Part shown: one piece after another, positions 36,493-45,486 of the stretch
Layout of the letters: every line of letters begins with the position of its first letter
Numbering within the stretch: position 1 is the stretch's first letter
NCBI RefSeq assembly: GCF_002208095.1
Contig: NZ_CP017991.1
Span: 62,001 to 126,000, forward strand
From: Enterobacter cloacae complex sp. ECNIH7
Lineage (GTDB): Bacteria; Pseudomonadota; Gammaproteobacteria; Enterobacterales; Enterobacteriaceae
Length of the DNA stretch: 64,000 bases
Direction: 5' to 3'
The notes under the pieces: generated by a model
What the model saw: only the letters and a program-made list of their open reading frames with translations
Database searches by the model: none
Told to the model about the DNA's origin: nothing
Translations under genes and position numbers: made by a program

Positions 36493-37118
36493 CGTGCAGC
36501 CTCCAGTAACTGGCGGGCCGTTGCGGCACAGTCACCGCTTTCCGCCACTTTTTCCAGCGCCTCCTTCAGGGGCAGACTGCCCCTGATAAAGTCATACCGG
36601 CCCGGGCAGGTCACCACCAGGGCTGGCACTGTGGTGATGTGGTACTGACTGAACAGGGTTGGATCGATTTGCACGCCGGCATCCTTGTCTTCCTTGTTCA
36701 GCTCAAACATGAGCGCCGCCGTCTGGCGCATATCGTTATTGACCAGACCGCGTAACGTGGGCGGAATGTTGTATCGGCGCGCATCTTTCAGCATGGGCAG
36801 AAGGCCTTCACGTGGTATACCGAGGCTCACAAAATAGATTGCCGGGAACGTGTCTTTGTCACCCATCGTGGTGGACTGCGCCGCGATATTGCCCTGGAGG
36901 CGGTTCATCAGGTCCTGCTGCGCCTGCGGTAAGACAGGCAGCCCTGCGCCCGGGTCAGGCATTCCTTCTTTCATCGCTGCCAGTGCGTCCTGCTGTCCTT
37001 TGATCCAGTTACGGTCCGTAACGGAGGTCTCTGTCTGGGCACTTGCCAGCACCTGAGACGCAAAGCCTGCCAGGACGCTGAACATCAGCGCCCGGAAATA
37101 AGCGGTTTTCATTGTCAT
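36489..37118 (-). CDS. trbC: TrbC, periplasmic pilus assembly protein
   Basis: A 209-aa protein (F TrbC is 212 aa) with a signal peptide (TAYFRALMFSVLAGFASQVL) and the conserved DTFPAIYFVSLGIPREGLLP, then FSQYHITTVPALVVTCP, a thioredoxin-like strand-turn. It works with TraW (in some plasmids fused as TraW-TrbC) in pilus assembly. It lies between traU and traN in the standard order. Confidence 0.94.
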   Translation of the reverse strand: MTMKTAYFRALMFSVLAGFASQVLASAQTETSVTDRNWIKGQQDALAAMKEGMPDPGAGLPVLPQAQQDLMNRLQGNIAAQSTTMGDKDTFPAIYFVSLGIPREGLLPMLKDARRYNIPPTLRGLVNNDMRQTAALMFELNKEDKDAGVQIDPTLFSQYHITTVPALVVTCPGRYDFIRGSLPLKEALEKVAESGDCAATARQLLEAAR

Positions 37119-37122
37119 GTCC

Positions 37123-38118
37123 TTAAAGGAAGACGCAGTTTCGTTTGCGCCAGAAGAGGTAGCCGAAGTTCTTTTTGGAGGACGGGGAGTTGTGCTTCAT
37201 GCCCCAGGTCTGGGTGATAGCCCCGAACGGGTGGCAGTTGGTTGCCTCGGGGTACATGTTCACCATCTGATATCGCCACCGGTCTTTGGGAATAATGGGT
37301 GACGGGTACTGGTTACAGACGGCGTTATCGGCTCCGACAGAGTTCCAGACCAGTCCCTCGCGGTGCATCTTGAACGCCATCCTTTCCCCGACCAGCAAGG
37401 AGGTTTCCAGCGGTGAGAATTCACCACTGGTGTAACCGGTCAGCGGGTACATTGTCCCCTGACTACCGGCACACCAGAACAGCGGAGCGAGCGACATACC
37501 TGCCGCACTGGCCACCGCGTCGGCCGCACAGGCGGCCTGAGCCACAACATTCCCGAACAGTGCCGCTTCAGGGTTAATCAGCATCGAGAGCGTACTGTCA
37601 TTCCACAGAGGGTCAACTTCAGAGAGGTAAGCGATGTCCATATCGCCGGTCTGCAGGCAACCCAGGCTGGTGATAATGTTGAGCCAGAAGATCAGCGGGT
37701 ATTTGTACCAGTGAACGTGGTAAAACGCGCCGGCTGCGGGCCGGTCACTCTGACCTGACGTCCCTGTGCCCGTCCGCCCCAGGTCGATTTTAAATCCCCC
37801 CATATTCACCATCACACCCGGCTCACGGGTCACATCCACCATCGCCATCGGCTCCCAGAACCCAATGGCCAGACCAACGCGGTACAGGACCCCCACCGGA
37901 CATATCTGGATGGGGGAGGATGGGTTAGCGGTATCTTTCTGCGGACCGGAGGCGAGCTGGATATTGCCGAGTGTCATCGGGAACAGGCATTTCCAGCAGA
38001 CATCCGTTATCGGGTTGACCCAGCGACCGTCTCCGGCGTTGCTGGCGGCGGTTGCCTGCGTGGGGGACCAGGACAGTAATATCAGCAGAATGCCGGCAAG
38101 CCATGAAAAGTGCTTCAT
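37123..38118 (-). CDS. traU: TraU, DNA-transfer periplasmic protein
   Basis: A 331-aa protein (F TraU is 330 aa): signal peptide MKHFSWLAGILLILLSWSP, then the family block VNPITDVCWKCLFPMTLGN and cysteine-rich motifs (AACAADAVAS, PLFWCAGSQGTMYPLTG). TraU acts in transfer more than in pilus synthesis and belongs to the conserved F-type core. Upstream, five non-core genes separate it from traW, its usual neighbour. Confidence 0.95.
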   Translation of the reverse strand: MKHFSWLAGILLILLSWSPTQATAASNAGDGRWVNPITDVCWKCLFPMTLGNIQLASGPQKDTANPSSPIQICPVGVLYRVGLAIGFWEPMAMVDVTREPGVMVNMGGFKIDLGRTGTGTSGQSDRPAAGAFYHVHWYKYPLIFWLNIITSLGCLQTGDMDIAYLSEVDPLWNDSTLSMLINPEAALFGNVVAQAACAADAVASAAGMSLAPLFWCAGSQGTMYPLTGYTSGEFSPLETSLLVGERMAFKMHREGLVWNSVGADNAVCNQYPSPIIPKDRWRYQMVNMYPEATNCHPFGAITQTWGMKHNSPSSKKNFGYLFWRKRNCVFL

Positions 38119-38438
38119 TTCACCTCCCGCAACCAGATACAGACCGGGCCGTCTTCCGTGTCATGAATGGAGCCGATAAACCAGCCATCGCCCGCAGGCG
38201 CTGAGGGTTGCCAGGCACTGATATCCGCCGCGCCCTTTTCCCAGGCTGCAATCACCTGAGGCGGGGCATCGTTTTCCATCCAGCGGGTGGCACAGGTCAG
38301 GTTGTGACGGTGCATCCAGTCACCAAATTCAGTCCGGGTGGCCTCATCACTGGCTGACGTAAAGTAGCGGGGGTGCGTCCAGAAGCCGTTGCGGTCACGG
38401 GTAACCGTCACCGGCCCGATATATTCAGGATGTGTCAT
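38115..38438 (-). CDS. Hypothetical protein between traU and traW
   Basis: A 107-aa soluble protein with many aromatic residues (RNGFWTHPRYFTSASDEATR, WMHRHNLTCATRWMEND). No signal peptide or membrane segment. Its stop overlaps the traU start by 4 bp, so it is translated with the operon. I do not recognise a family. Confidence 0.65.
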   Translation of the reverse strand: MTHPEYIGPVTVTRDRNGFWTHPRYFTSASDEATRTEFGDWMHRHNLTCATRWMENDAPPQVIAAWEKGAADISAWQPSAPAGDGWFIGSIHDTEDGPVCIWLREVK

Positions 38439-38499
38439 GGGGTATCTCCGGGAGTGCCGCAGCCACCGGACGGCGGGAGGGCCAGTTAAAACAGAAAGG

Positions 38500-38715
38500 T
38501 CAGTGTGTTTCGGGCTTAGTCGCGGCTTTCATGACGATCATTAGCCGTTGTTCTTTGCTCATGTCCTCAAGGGCTAGCAGGCCAGCCCGCAAGACGAGCG
38601 AGGGATAATAAAGGGGATTCTCTGCAAGAATGGCATTGAGCCGTAATGCCGATTTTTCATCATGACGAACGGCTGTAACATTCCGGCCCTTTTCAGCATC
38701 AGGGTCTTTTTTCAT
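38500..38715 (-). CDS. Small hypothetical protein in the transfer operon
   Basis: A 71-aa highly charged, mostly helical product (MKKDPDAEKGRNVTAVRHDE..., LLALEDMSKEQRLMIVMKAA). GGTAACACC precedes the ATG, a weak ribosome-binding site. Part of the accessory block between traU and traW. No function assigned. Confidence 0.5.
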   Translation of the reverse strand: MKKDPDAEKGRNVTAVRHDEKSALRLNAILAENPLYYPSLVLRAGLLALEDMSKEQRLMIVMKAATKPETH

Positions 38716-38818
38716 GGTGTTACCTTGTCGGGGTTAATCGGAAACCGTGAGAACATTCAGGCTGAGGCGGAGCGCAACGCAGTGAGCACCGAACATCCTG
38801 GATGGCCGCACGGTTGAA

Positions 38819-39853
38819 TCAGTGAGGTTTAAGGGTACGCGTGACGATAAAGGCATAACCGTTGTCATCATCGTAGTCCGCGCCATGAGCCTCCCCGGCG
38901 GAAATGCGTTCAGCAGCAGCATTCAGATACAGGGTTAACATCTCTGTTGAGCGCGGAGACGTTATCTGCGCGAAGACCGCCACAACCCGCTTTTCTTCGT
39001 CCTGTGGTACAGCAATCATCCTCGTCAGCGCCTCCGGTACGTTCCGGCCAGCAACCTCAGAAAAGAACCCCGGAGGCGTAGTGCACAACTGACGCTCCAG
39101 TGTCACCTGAAGGCCCGGGCTTGTTACCGGTACATCGCTGAGTTCAGGCATATTGTCGTTTTCAGGAAACGGCGTGTGACTCATCCTTTTCACAGCCTCG
39201 TTCAGACCGCGAACCAGATCACGGGTGATGACCAACGTATCAGACGTCACGATGATGCTCACCTGCCTGACGGGCCACATCTGTTTTTGCCAGTCGGTCA
39301 GCCTGGTGGAGTTTTCATCCTGACTGCGGGTGATATACCATCCTTCCCGCTCACTGCCCCAGATAAGCATGTTCAGCCATTCCACAGCGGAGCCATTTCT
39401 CATAGCGTCATCAATACTGTCATTCATCGCCTGTTCTGATAGAAGGGGGGTCATATAACGGTGGCGAACGCTGGTCACTTTTCGGCTGATATCGCGTCTG
39501 TCTGCATTTGCCAGCCGTGTGCAGCGTGATGCATCCTGCGTCAGTTCGTAACCTGCCGAAAACAGTGCTTTTTCCATCTCGGCGAGCATCACCTGGTAAT
39601 AGTTCTGGTTAGCAAAGTCATGCACAGCAGATGCATGACGGGCATTACCAAATTGTGCCGGCGGGACGGGTATTCCTGGTCTGGCTTCCCGGGTCCGCCG
39701 TACACGTCTCGCCTCTGCCAGGTATTGGATCACCAGCCAGCCGACCAGTAAAATAATCAACACCAGAAAGCCACTGAGCCCCTGCCCTATACTCAGGCAG
39801 GAAAACACACCCTGCAGCCCGTCCGGACGGGTTAAACAGCTGATTAGCGCCAT
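38819..39853 (-). CDS. Membrane-anchored protein of unknown function in the traU-traW block
   Basis: A 344-aa protein with a short N-terminal segment, one membrane helix at about residues 28-45 (GFLVLIILLVGWLVIQYLA) and a large soluble domain on the cytoplasmic or periplasmic side (NQNYYQVMLAEMEKALFSAG..., WYITRSQDENSTRLTDWQ). The start overlaps the end of the next upstream gene. It occurs with two paralogous small genes (39844-40505) as one block inserted between traW and traU. Not a protein of the F transfer region. Confidence 0.65.
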   Translation of the reverse strand: MALISCLTRPDGLQGVFSCLSIGQGLSGFLVLIILLVGWLVIQYLAEARRVRRTREARPGIPVPPAQFGNARHASAVHDFANQNYYQVMLAEMEKALFSAGYELTQDASRCTRLANADRRDISRKVTSVRHRYMTPLLSEQAMNDSIDDAMRNGSAVEWLNMLIWGSEREGWYITRSQDENSTRLTDWQKQMWPVRQVSIIVTSDTLVITRDLVRGLNEAVKRMSHTPFPENDNMPELSDVPVTSPGLQVTLERQLCTTPPGFFSEVAGRNVPEALTRMIAVPQDEEKRVVAVFAQITSPRSTEMLTLYLNAAAERISAGEAHGADYDDDNGYAFIVTRTLKPH

Positions 39854-40122
39854 ACGTTCATCTCCTCCATTCTGTTACGGATAAGACTGACGAGATACAG
39901 GGGAAACGCCTCATCACGTTGTTCTGGTACCGCCGACACCAGACTGTTCTGCGCACACCAGTGATGCCAGGCACCGGCGATCAGCTCGGGTTGCCACGAT
40001 TCGATTTCAGGGTACAGCTGACAGAGTTGATTCACGGCGTTGTCATTGCCTTTAGTATCCGTATTGTGGTCTGTCATGTGCTGAGGTACAGACTGCACCG
40101 CGGCATTGTGTTTCAGTGACAT
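39844..40122 (-). CDS. Small hypothetical protein, paralogue of the upstream gene
   Basis: A 92-aa product. The core LYPEIESWQPELIAGAWHHW and AQNSL..RDEAFPLYLVSLI aligns with the 130-aa upstream product (LYPEIDGWHPVLVTKAWLHW, DERFPDFIIHLL), so the two arose by tandem duplication. No known domain. Overlaps both neighbours by about 10 bp. Confidence 0.65.
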   Translation of the reverse strand: MSLKHNAAVQSVPQHMTDHNTDTKGNDNAVNQLCQLYPEIESWQPELIAGAWHHWCAQNSLVSAVPEQRDEAFPLYLVSLIRNRMEEMNVWR

Positions 40123-40505
40123 TCCGCGTTCTCCTGCCCTTCGCCTGCGAACAACCTGTCGAGACGCTCAGAAAGCGACATCGTCTGGCCCTTTTTACGT
40201 TTCGCACCGTCTTCTGCCCGCATGTTCTCCATCAGAAGATGAATGATGAAGTCAGGGAATCTTTCATCGCGTGTTTCCGGCTCCTGAGTATCCAGCTGGT
40301 TCTGTCCGCACCAGTGAAGCCATGCTTTAGTCACCAGTACCGGATGCCAGCCGTCAATTTCGGGGTACAGCGCCTTGAGCCGTTCAGCGGTTCCGCTGCG
40401 GGTCACGGTCGCTGGCGTTTTTCGGTCCTTTTTTTGGGGATGGCATGGTGCGGATACCGCGTTACGGAGAGTGGGAAACAGGTCACCTAACGTAGTTGCT
40501 GTCAT
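40113..40505 (-). CDS. Hypothetical protein with the same YPEI-W-HW core
   Basis: A 130-aa soluble protein: a basic N-terminal linker (APCHPQKKDRKTPATVTRSG), the shared core (ALYPEIDGWHPVLVTKAWLH...), and a charged C-terminal helix (KGQTMSLSERLDRLFAGEGQ). Tandem paralogue of 39844-40122. Its start overlaps the traW stop by 4 bp, so it is co-translated with traW. Function unknown. Confidence 0.65.
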   Translation of the reverse strand: MTATTLGDLFPTLRNAVSAPCHPQKKDRKTPATVTRSGTAERLKALYPEIDGWHPVLVTKAWLHWCGQNQLDTQEPETRDERFPDFIIHLLMENMRAEDGAKRKKGQTMSLSERLDRLFAGEGQENAECH

Positions 40506-41137
40506 TTTTTTGCTCCTGATACCGGAATTTCTTCCACCTTCATCACACGGCCATCACGCGAAATCCGTGCCGGGATGTGTTCAAAACCAAACTTACGGGT
40601 CAGTACGCCAGACTGGTCAAAGTAGATACGCTCATTCAGGGCATTGCTGCTGTCCCTGATGTTGCCTTTCACCAGGATCACCTTAAAGTCTGTTTGCCCG
40701 GCGATTTGCTGCCGGATCCAGTTCACCTGCTCCCTGTCATCACCGTCGATGAAATAGAGCACCTGGCTGAAAGGCACCTTATCCAGCGGGTTGACCGTGT
40801 CACCCTTACGGGCAATCACGTTGCCCTGCATATCGGTAATGGTCTCTTTTACGGTGAAAGTCGGGTCCCAGACGAAGCTGCGGTAGGTCACGGCCTTACT
40901 GAGTCCTTCAACCGGGGTCGGGCGAACCGCGTGTTCTTTTACCCGCGCGGTTGCCTCCTCCCGTAACCGGTCAAGTTCACCGCTCTGCTCCATTCCCTTC
41001 AGGCGGTTCTGGATAAAGGTCAGCATGTCCTGTTCGGCAGGTTCGAACACGTTGCCCCAGGTCCCGAGATCTTTGGCACCACTGGCAGCAGAGAGCGTCA
41101 GCAGTATCAGAGCCGTCAGCTGAAGTCGTTTTTTCAC
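40502..41137 (-). CDS. traW: TraW, periplasmic pilus assembly protein
   Basis: A 211-aa protein (F TraW is 210 aa) with a signal peptide (MKKRLQLTALILLTLSAASG) and the family blocks DLGTWGNVFEPAEQDMLTFI, RSFVWDPTFTVKETITDMQG and FSQVLYFIDGDDREQVNWI. Needed for pilus extension together with TrbC. It overlaps trbI. Confidence 0.95.
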   Translation of the reverse strand: MKKRLQLTALILLTLSAASGAKDLGTWGNVFEPAEQDMLTFIQNRLKGMEQSGELDRLREEATARVKEHAVRPTPVEGLSKAVTYRSFVWDPTFTVKETITDMQGNVIARKGDTVNPLDKVPFSQVLYFIDGDDREQVNWIRQQIAGQTDFKVILVKGNIRDSSNALNERIYFDQSGVLTRKFGFEHIPARISRDGRVMKVEEIPVSGAKK

Positions 41138-41547
41138 ATGCCCCCCTGGGTGCGCCGGGCAATGTCGGCGCGGATTTCATCGGTGATATCACGCTGAGGG
41201 CTCATCACTGCCGGTTTCACCAGGATGATGGCATTATGTGAAGCCTGCCATTCGCCCAGACTGGTCGTCAGTGCCGCGTTGAAGCGGGCCGTCAGGGCTT
41301 TCGCCCTGCCCTCATCAAGCTGTAACTGCGATGACTGCTGCATGAAGAGGTCAACCGTCCCTTTCATGTCAAACACCACAACTTCCGGGGTGACGGCCTT
41401 CGCCGTCACATACGCCACGCCGGTCATGGCCAGCAGTCCCGCCAGTCCCAGCAGCCCCCCTTTAAGCCAGCGGGATGTTTTGCTGGCCATCGTCACACCG
41501 TCCCGGACGGCATCGCCGTCATACGGCTTTTCGTTTTGTTCACTCAT
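41134..41547 (-). CDS. trbI: TrbI, inner-membrane pilus protein
   Basis: Start ATG 41545-41547 (MSEQNEKPYDGDAVRDG...), which overlaps the traC stop as ATGA. The 137-aa product has one membrane helix (GGLLGLAGLLAMTGVAYVTA) followed by the TrbI signature VVVFDMKGTVDLFMQQSSQL and KALTARFNAALTTSLGEWQA. It affects pilus retraction in F. Confidence 0.92.
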   Translation of the reverse strand: MSEQNEKPYDGDAVRDGVTMASKTSRWLKGGLLGLAGLLAMTGVAYVTAKAVTPEVVVFDMKGTVDLFMQQSSQLQLDEGRAKALTARFNAALTTSLGEWQASHNAIILVKPAVMSPQRDITDEIRADIARRTQGGM

Positions 41548-44150
41548 GCTGCGTTCACCCACTCTTCAAGTTCCCGAAGTTCACCGCCAAATTTCTTCTC
41601 CGCCAGCAGATATGCCGCCTCTTCCGCCGTGGCTCCGGCTTTCTGCGCGTTCTGCATATAGGCGAAATCCTCACCGCGCGAGCTGAACATGGCACGCGTG
41701 ACGGGGTCGACAAACAGACGATGGAAGGAGCTGTATTCACCGGCGCTTATCAGCAGGGAGCTGTAGCCGGTTTGCAGGGCGGGCTGGAAGCCACGGATAA
41801 CTTCTTTTTCCATGTCCGAGAACTGATCCGGGTTATCGGCAAGGTACTGTTTAAAGGCCCTTGCATCCTGCAGCAGGGTGATTTTGGTGGAGCTGTTGTT
41901 CCAGGCGGCTTCTGCTTCCTTGCTGGCGCTGAAGTCCTTGATGCCCTGGGTGATGGTGATAAACGCGCCCCGGTGGCGGCGCACGGTACGGTAGCCGGTT
42001 TCGATAAACCGTGCCGCGTGCGGGTTGGAGCCACCCAGCAGACGCCAGGCCTCGTCGATGATGCAGACTTTTTTGAGGTCGCGCGGGCTGTGGTACATCT
42101 TTTCCTGTATCGCCAGAATGAGCGAGAACAGGATGGACGAGAGCAGCTTCGGCTTGTCTTCCAGGCTCAGCAGCTCCAGCACCGCAAAGCGGGTTTCGCC
42201 ATCGAGGGTCGGGTTGTCCGCATTGAAGTATTCGCCATCCGGCCCCCAGGTGCAGTAGGTATCGAGCAGCATGGCCAGCTCAGCGAGACGCGCGATAATC
42301 GTCGGTTTGTCCGCAAAGGCTGTATTGACCTCTTCACTGGTCAGGTAGCGATGAACATCATCGATACGCGCCTTGTGTTCTTTTTTCTCCCACGCATCCA
42401 TGACCGCTTTTTGCAGGATGGCTTCACACACCCCATCCAGTGGCTGCGTCGGACTGGCCAGCACCGTCAACAGACGAACAATCCCTTCAGCAGAGTGTTT
42501 GATGTCCCGGACGTTAGCAAACGGGTTAAAGCGCAGCTGCGCCCCGTCGAGGTAGACCCCGCCGGCCTGGTGGCAGTAGTTCTTGTAGCTGTCCCCCATG
42601 TCAATGACCCAGGCATACCCATTGGCGTTGAGTACATCGCGCAGGACCCCCTGCGTCAGGAACGATTTACCGGCCCCCGAGGTGCCAGTGACGGCAATGT
42701 TGAAGTTGGTACTGCCGTTCTCTTCACCAAACATATCGAAGAAGGCCACCTGGTTGCGGTAGGTTGGCAGTGGCATTCCCACGTTCGACAGCTGGCGTTC
42801 TGCCACCACCGGCATCAGGCTCACCGCGTTCCAGGATTTGGCGCGAAGCGTAGCCCCGGTCATCTTCAGGTCTTCCCACATCCCTTCCTGCATGACGAAC
42901 GGGAAGCCGGCCAGCCAGTTACGCATCTGCTGGTACTGTATCGTCACCATCTCCAGCTCGTTCTTGCGGAACACGTTGACGGCGGCCAGCTCGCAGGCCT
43001 GGGCATCGGTGTTGTTATCCGGCGCGAACAGGGTCAGATTGAAGTAGGTGTTGCAGAGCGCGATTTCGTTGCTGTTCAGCTGTTCGCGGGTGCGTCGCCA
43101 TTCGTCTGCGGCTTTTTTGGTGCCGGGGAACAGTGCGGCGTAAGCTGAATTCGCTTTTTTTGACAGGTCCGTGTCTTTACGGAAGGCCTCACTCTGACTT
43201 TTGGTCTGTTCTTCCAGCTCCGTCGTCCAGGTCAGCATGAACGGACAGGGAATGCCGAGGTCGGGGAAACGCAGATTTTGCAGGTTGTCAGCCCCCTGCC
43301 AGAGAGCAAAGCGGCGCGGGTTCTTGCTGAGCTGCATGTTAATGATGCGACAGGCTGATGCCGGCAGGCGCGTCCCGCGCGTATCGATGCTTTCCGGCAA
43401 CGCCATACGGATATGCGATGGATGAACCTTAAGGTCAATCCCCGGATCAACCACCTGGCGGTTAAGCTTCTCATCCTCGTTGTAATCCCCGGAGGACATC
43501 AACACCTGCTCCTGCCGGTAGTTCATCTGTTCACGTACCGCAGACAGGAAGGCGTTCACATCGGTGTTTATACTGTCGATACGCGCAGCTCCCAGTGAGA
43601 CGCGGATGGTGTTGCGTATCTGAATCAGGTCATCAATTATCCGCTGCGTCTGGGAGGCGCGCTTCAGTGATTCTCCGTAGACAATAAAGATGCGGTAGTT
43701 ACGCAGGTAGAGCGGGTATTCACGTTCGTTGGCCAAACCGTGAAGCGCCGAGCGCTGCCAGAATGCACGGGTGATTTTATTGAGGTGTTCGGCCATCTGA
43801 CCTTTCCACATATCACCGCTCACCCCGCGATCGATACGCTCTCCTACACACTTGCTGGCCAGCAGAATAACGGTCAACGGCGTTTTACGGGGCAGTTTCT
43901 TGCGCAGCATGTCGTCGAGCGCGGCCATCACCTGCTCATTCGCACCGGGCAGTGGCGCGGCTTCCATAATGAAGCCTGCCGAACCGGCGTTGACGAAAAT
44001 CTCATTGGTGTCGTCGTAATACCGGTACGGTAGTGCGGCGACCAGGGACGGGTAGTCCCAGGTCTGGGAAAGGTTGTTACGGGCCGTTGCCGCACCGTCT
44101 TCCTCTTTCCCGTTTTTCAGCATCCCCATCAGACTGTCGACAAAACTCAT
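41544..44150 (-). CDS. traC: TraC, T4SS VirB4-type ATPase
   Basis: An 868-aa protein (F TraC is 875 aa) with Walker A GTSGAGKSF and Walker B-like VCIIDEAWRLLG, FYM-type motifs and the HRGAFITITQG segment. It powers pilus assembly from the cytoplasmic face of the inner membrane. The start overlaps the stop of a 58-aa gene upstream. An uninterrupted 557-codon frame runs antisense to it and is only a GC-frame shadow. Confidence 0.96.
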   Translation of the reverse strand: MSFVDSLMGMLKNGKEEDGAATARNNLSQTWDYPSLVAALPYRYYDDTNEIFVNAGSAGFIMEAAPLPGANEQVMAALDDMLRKKLPRKTPLTVILLASKCVGERIDRGVSGDMWKGQMAEHLNKITRAFWQRSALHGLANEREYPLYLRNYRIFIVYGESLKRASQTQRIIDDLIQIRNTIRVSLGAARIDSINTDVNAFLSAVREQMNYRQEQVLMSSGDYNEDEKLNRQVVDPGIDLKVHPSHIRMALPESIDTRGTRLPASACRIINMQLSKNPRRFALWQGADNLQNLRFPDLGIPCPFMLTWTTELEEQTKSQSEAFRKDTDLSKKANSAYAALFPGTKKAADEWRRTREQLNSNEIALCNTYFNLTLFAPDNNTDAQACELAAVNVFRKNELEMVTIQYQQMRNWLAGFPFVMQEGMWEDLKMTGATLRAKSWNAVSLMPVVAERQLSNVGMPLPTYRNQVAFFDMFGEENGSTNFNIAVTGTSGAGKSFLTQGVLRDVLNANGYAWVIDMGDSYKNYCHQAGGVYLDGAQLRFNPFANVRDIKHSAEGIVRLLTVLASPTQPLDGVCEAILQKAVMDAWEKKEHKARIDDVHRYLTSEEVNTAFADKPTIIARLAELAMLLDTYCTWGPDGEYFNADNPTLDGETRFAVLELLSLEDKPKLLSSILFSLILAIQEKMYHSPRDLKKVCIIDEAWRLLGGSNPHAARFIETGYRTVRRHRGAFITITQGIKDFSASKEAEAAWNNSSTKITLLQDARAFKQYLADNPDQFSDMEKEVIRGFQPALQTGYSSLLISAGEYSSFHRLFVDPVTRAMFSSRGEDFAYMQNAQKAGATAEEAAYLLAEKKFGGELRELEEWVNAA

Positions 44151-44323
44151 TTTCGGCCCTCCGCTGCGGCCCGGATCAACTCCAGGCGGCGCAGCCGCTC
44201 ATCTTCCGACTGGCGAATAATGTGTTGCTCATTACCCCTGTTAACGTGCCAGTCACCCTGTAGACGCTCAATGACCACGCCCTCATCTTCCCGGGCGGTG
44301 GTGTCATTGCGGAAATCCGTCAT
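44147..44323 (-). CDS. 58-aa protein between traV and traC
   Basis: ATG at 44321-44323 overlaps the traV stop, and its TGA overlaps the traC start (44147-44150), so it is translationally coupled to both neighbours. The product MTDFRNDTTAREDEGVVIER... is short, charged and helical (DERLRRLELIRAAAEGRK). It occupies the traR position of F, but it lacks the four cysteines of TraR. Function unknown. Confidence 0.75.
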   Translation of the reverse strand: MTDFRNDTTAREDEGVVIERLQGDWHVNRGNEQHIIRQSEDERLRRLELIRAAAEGRK

Positions 44324-44874
44324 TCGCCGCCCTCCCCGATAACGCGATAGCTCTCATCCCAGTGGGATTTGTTTTTCACAAACTCGACAACGGCGGGCTG
44401 ATGAAAGTTGTCGTCCGTGTCCACCCAGGGTGCAATCCACAGGCGCTGCGTGGCGTCAGGGATGCGCTGAACCGGGACGCGGCCAGCGGTGTTGACCGGC
44501 ACCGGCGTGGCATGACTGGTGGTGACCAGCGGCGTGACCAGTGAGCCGGATGTCTCCGCCTGGGCAGTCGCCAGCGGGCGAGGAGCAATTGGCTTAGCGG
44601 CGGCGGTTCCGGTTGCTGCGACGGAAACAGGACGCCACGGATTGACGCCCGGCGCTGTGTTACGCAGTGCCGGCAGGGTTTCACCCGCAGGCTTTTTTGT
44701 GGCTTTATCAGCCGTCAGGTCGTCCAGGCTTTTGCCCTGCGCGGCCAGTTTGTTGGCCTCTCCGGTCGTCAGGCACTGGTCGGTGGCGGTCTTGTTGCAG
44801 TCGAAATCAGAATTGAGACCGGCGCAGCCGGTCAGTGCGCTGCACAGCAGTGCAGCACCCAGTAGTTTTTTCAT
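44320..44874 (-). CDS. traV: TraV, outer-membrane lipoprotein of the T4SS
   Basis: A 184-aa protein with lipobox ALLCSALTGCAGL and a cysteine pair further on (DCNKTATDQC), the TraV hallmark. The C-terminal block TQRLWIAPWVDTDDNFHQPA is the conserved part. TraV anchors the TraK ring and TraB to the outer membrane. The middle is an A/P/T-rich linker. Confidence 0.93.
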   Translation of the reverse strand: MKKLLGAALLCSALTGCAGLNSDFDCNKTATDQCLTTGEANKLAAQGKSLDDLTADKATKKPAGETLPALRNTAPGVNPWRPVSVAATGTAAAKPIAPRPLATAQAETSGSLVTPLVTTSHATPVPVNTAGRVPVQRIPDATQRLWIAPWVDTDDNFHQPAVVEFVKNKSHWDESYRVIGEGGE

Positions 44875-45024
44875 GGGGTAACTCCGGTGGTGTTTTTGGG
44901 GGTTATTGAACGGGAAGGCTCTGGTGCAAAATCAGCAGCGGTGGTCGCTTATGGGTTACAGATATAGCGGATCCATTTTAAAAGGGTTGCAGGGTTAAGG
45001 GATGCGGGCTGCATGTCTGGCGGC

Positions 45025-45486
45025 TTATACATCGCGCCGGACAAATCCATATCTCATAGCCGTTTCAGCCACGTCCAGCAGGTCAGCATTGGCTTTAAAC
45101 TCAGCTTCAAGCCATAACCTGACATCGTCATGTTCCAGCTTCCCTTTTTCCAGAACAGCGGCCCTTAGTGCTTTCCAGGCTTCACTGTCACGCGGTTCAT
45201 ATGACTGAAGCCTCCTGTCGATAACCTCGTCCCAGCCGCCTGGCGTACTCAGTTCGGAAACCAGAAAAATGGCAAACACACTCAAAGGTGGAAGGGAGTA
45301 CAGGCTATAAGGCAAAAGCTCATAGTTCAGCACTATGGTAACGAAGATAGCGGCCACCACAGCCAGTAGTATCCCGGCGAGCTTCTTGCTGATACACCCC
45401 AGCCTCTTTCCTTCAGACCAGGCTTTCCAGTCCTGCTTAATACCTCTCAGTAAAACAATGCGGTTTTCCATGTCTGGCTTCTTCAT
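45025..45486 (-). CDS. Small membrane protein in the traP-trbD-trbG position
   Basis: A 153-aa product with two hydrophobic helices (LAGILLAVVAAIFVTIVLNY and LPPLSVFAIFLVSELS) and a soluble C-terminal helical region. It overlaps the next upstream gene by 4 bp. F carries traP, trbD and trbG here; I do not see convincing similarity to any of them. Confidence 0.6.
   Translation of the reverse strand: MKKPDMENRIVLLRGIKQDWKAWSEGKRLGCISKKLAGILLAVVAAIFVTIVLNYELLPYSLYSLPPLSVFAIFLVSELSTPGGWDEVIDRRLQSYEPRDSEAWKALRAAVLEKGKLEHDDVRLWLEAEFKANADLLDVAETAMRYGFVRRDV

Noticed and set aside
41475..43148. 557-codon plus-strand open frame
   Set aside because: Antisense to traC over its whole length. A GC-rich third-position effect; the traC protein is unmistakable and the antisense product has no family features.
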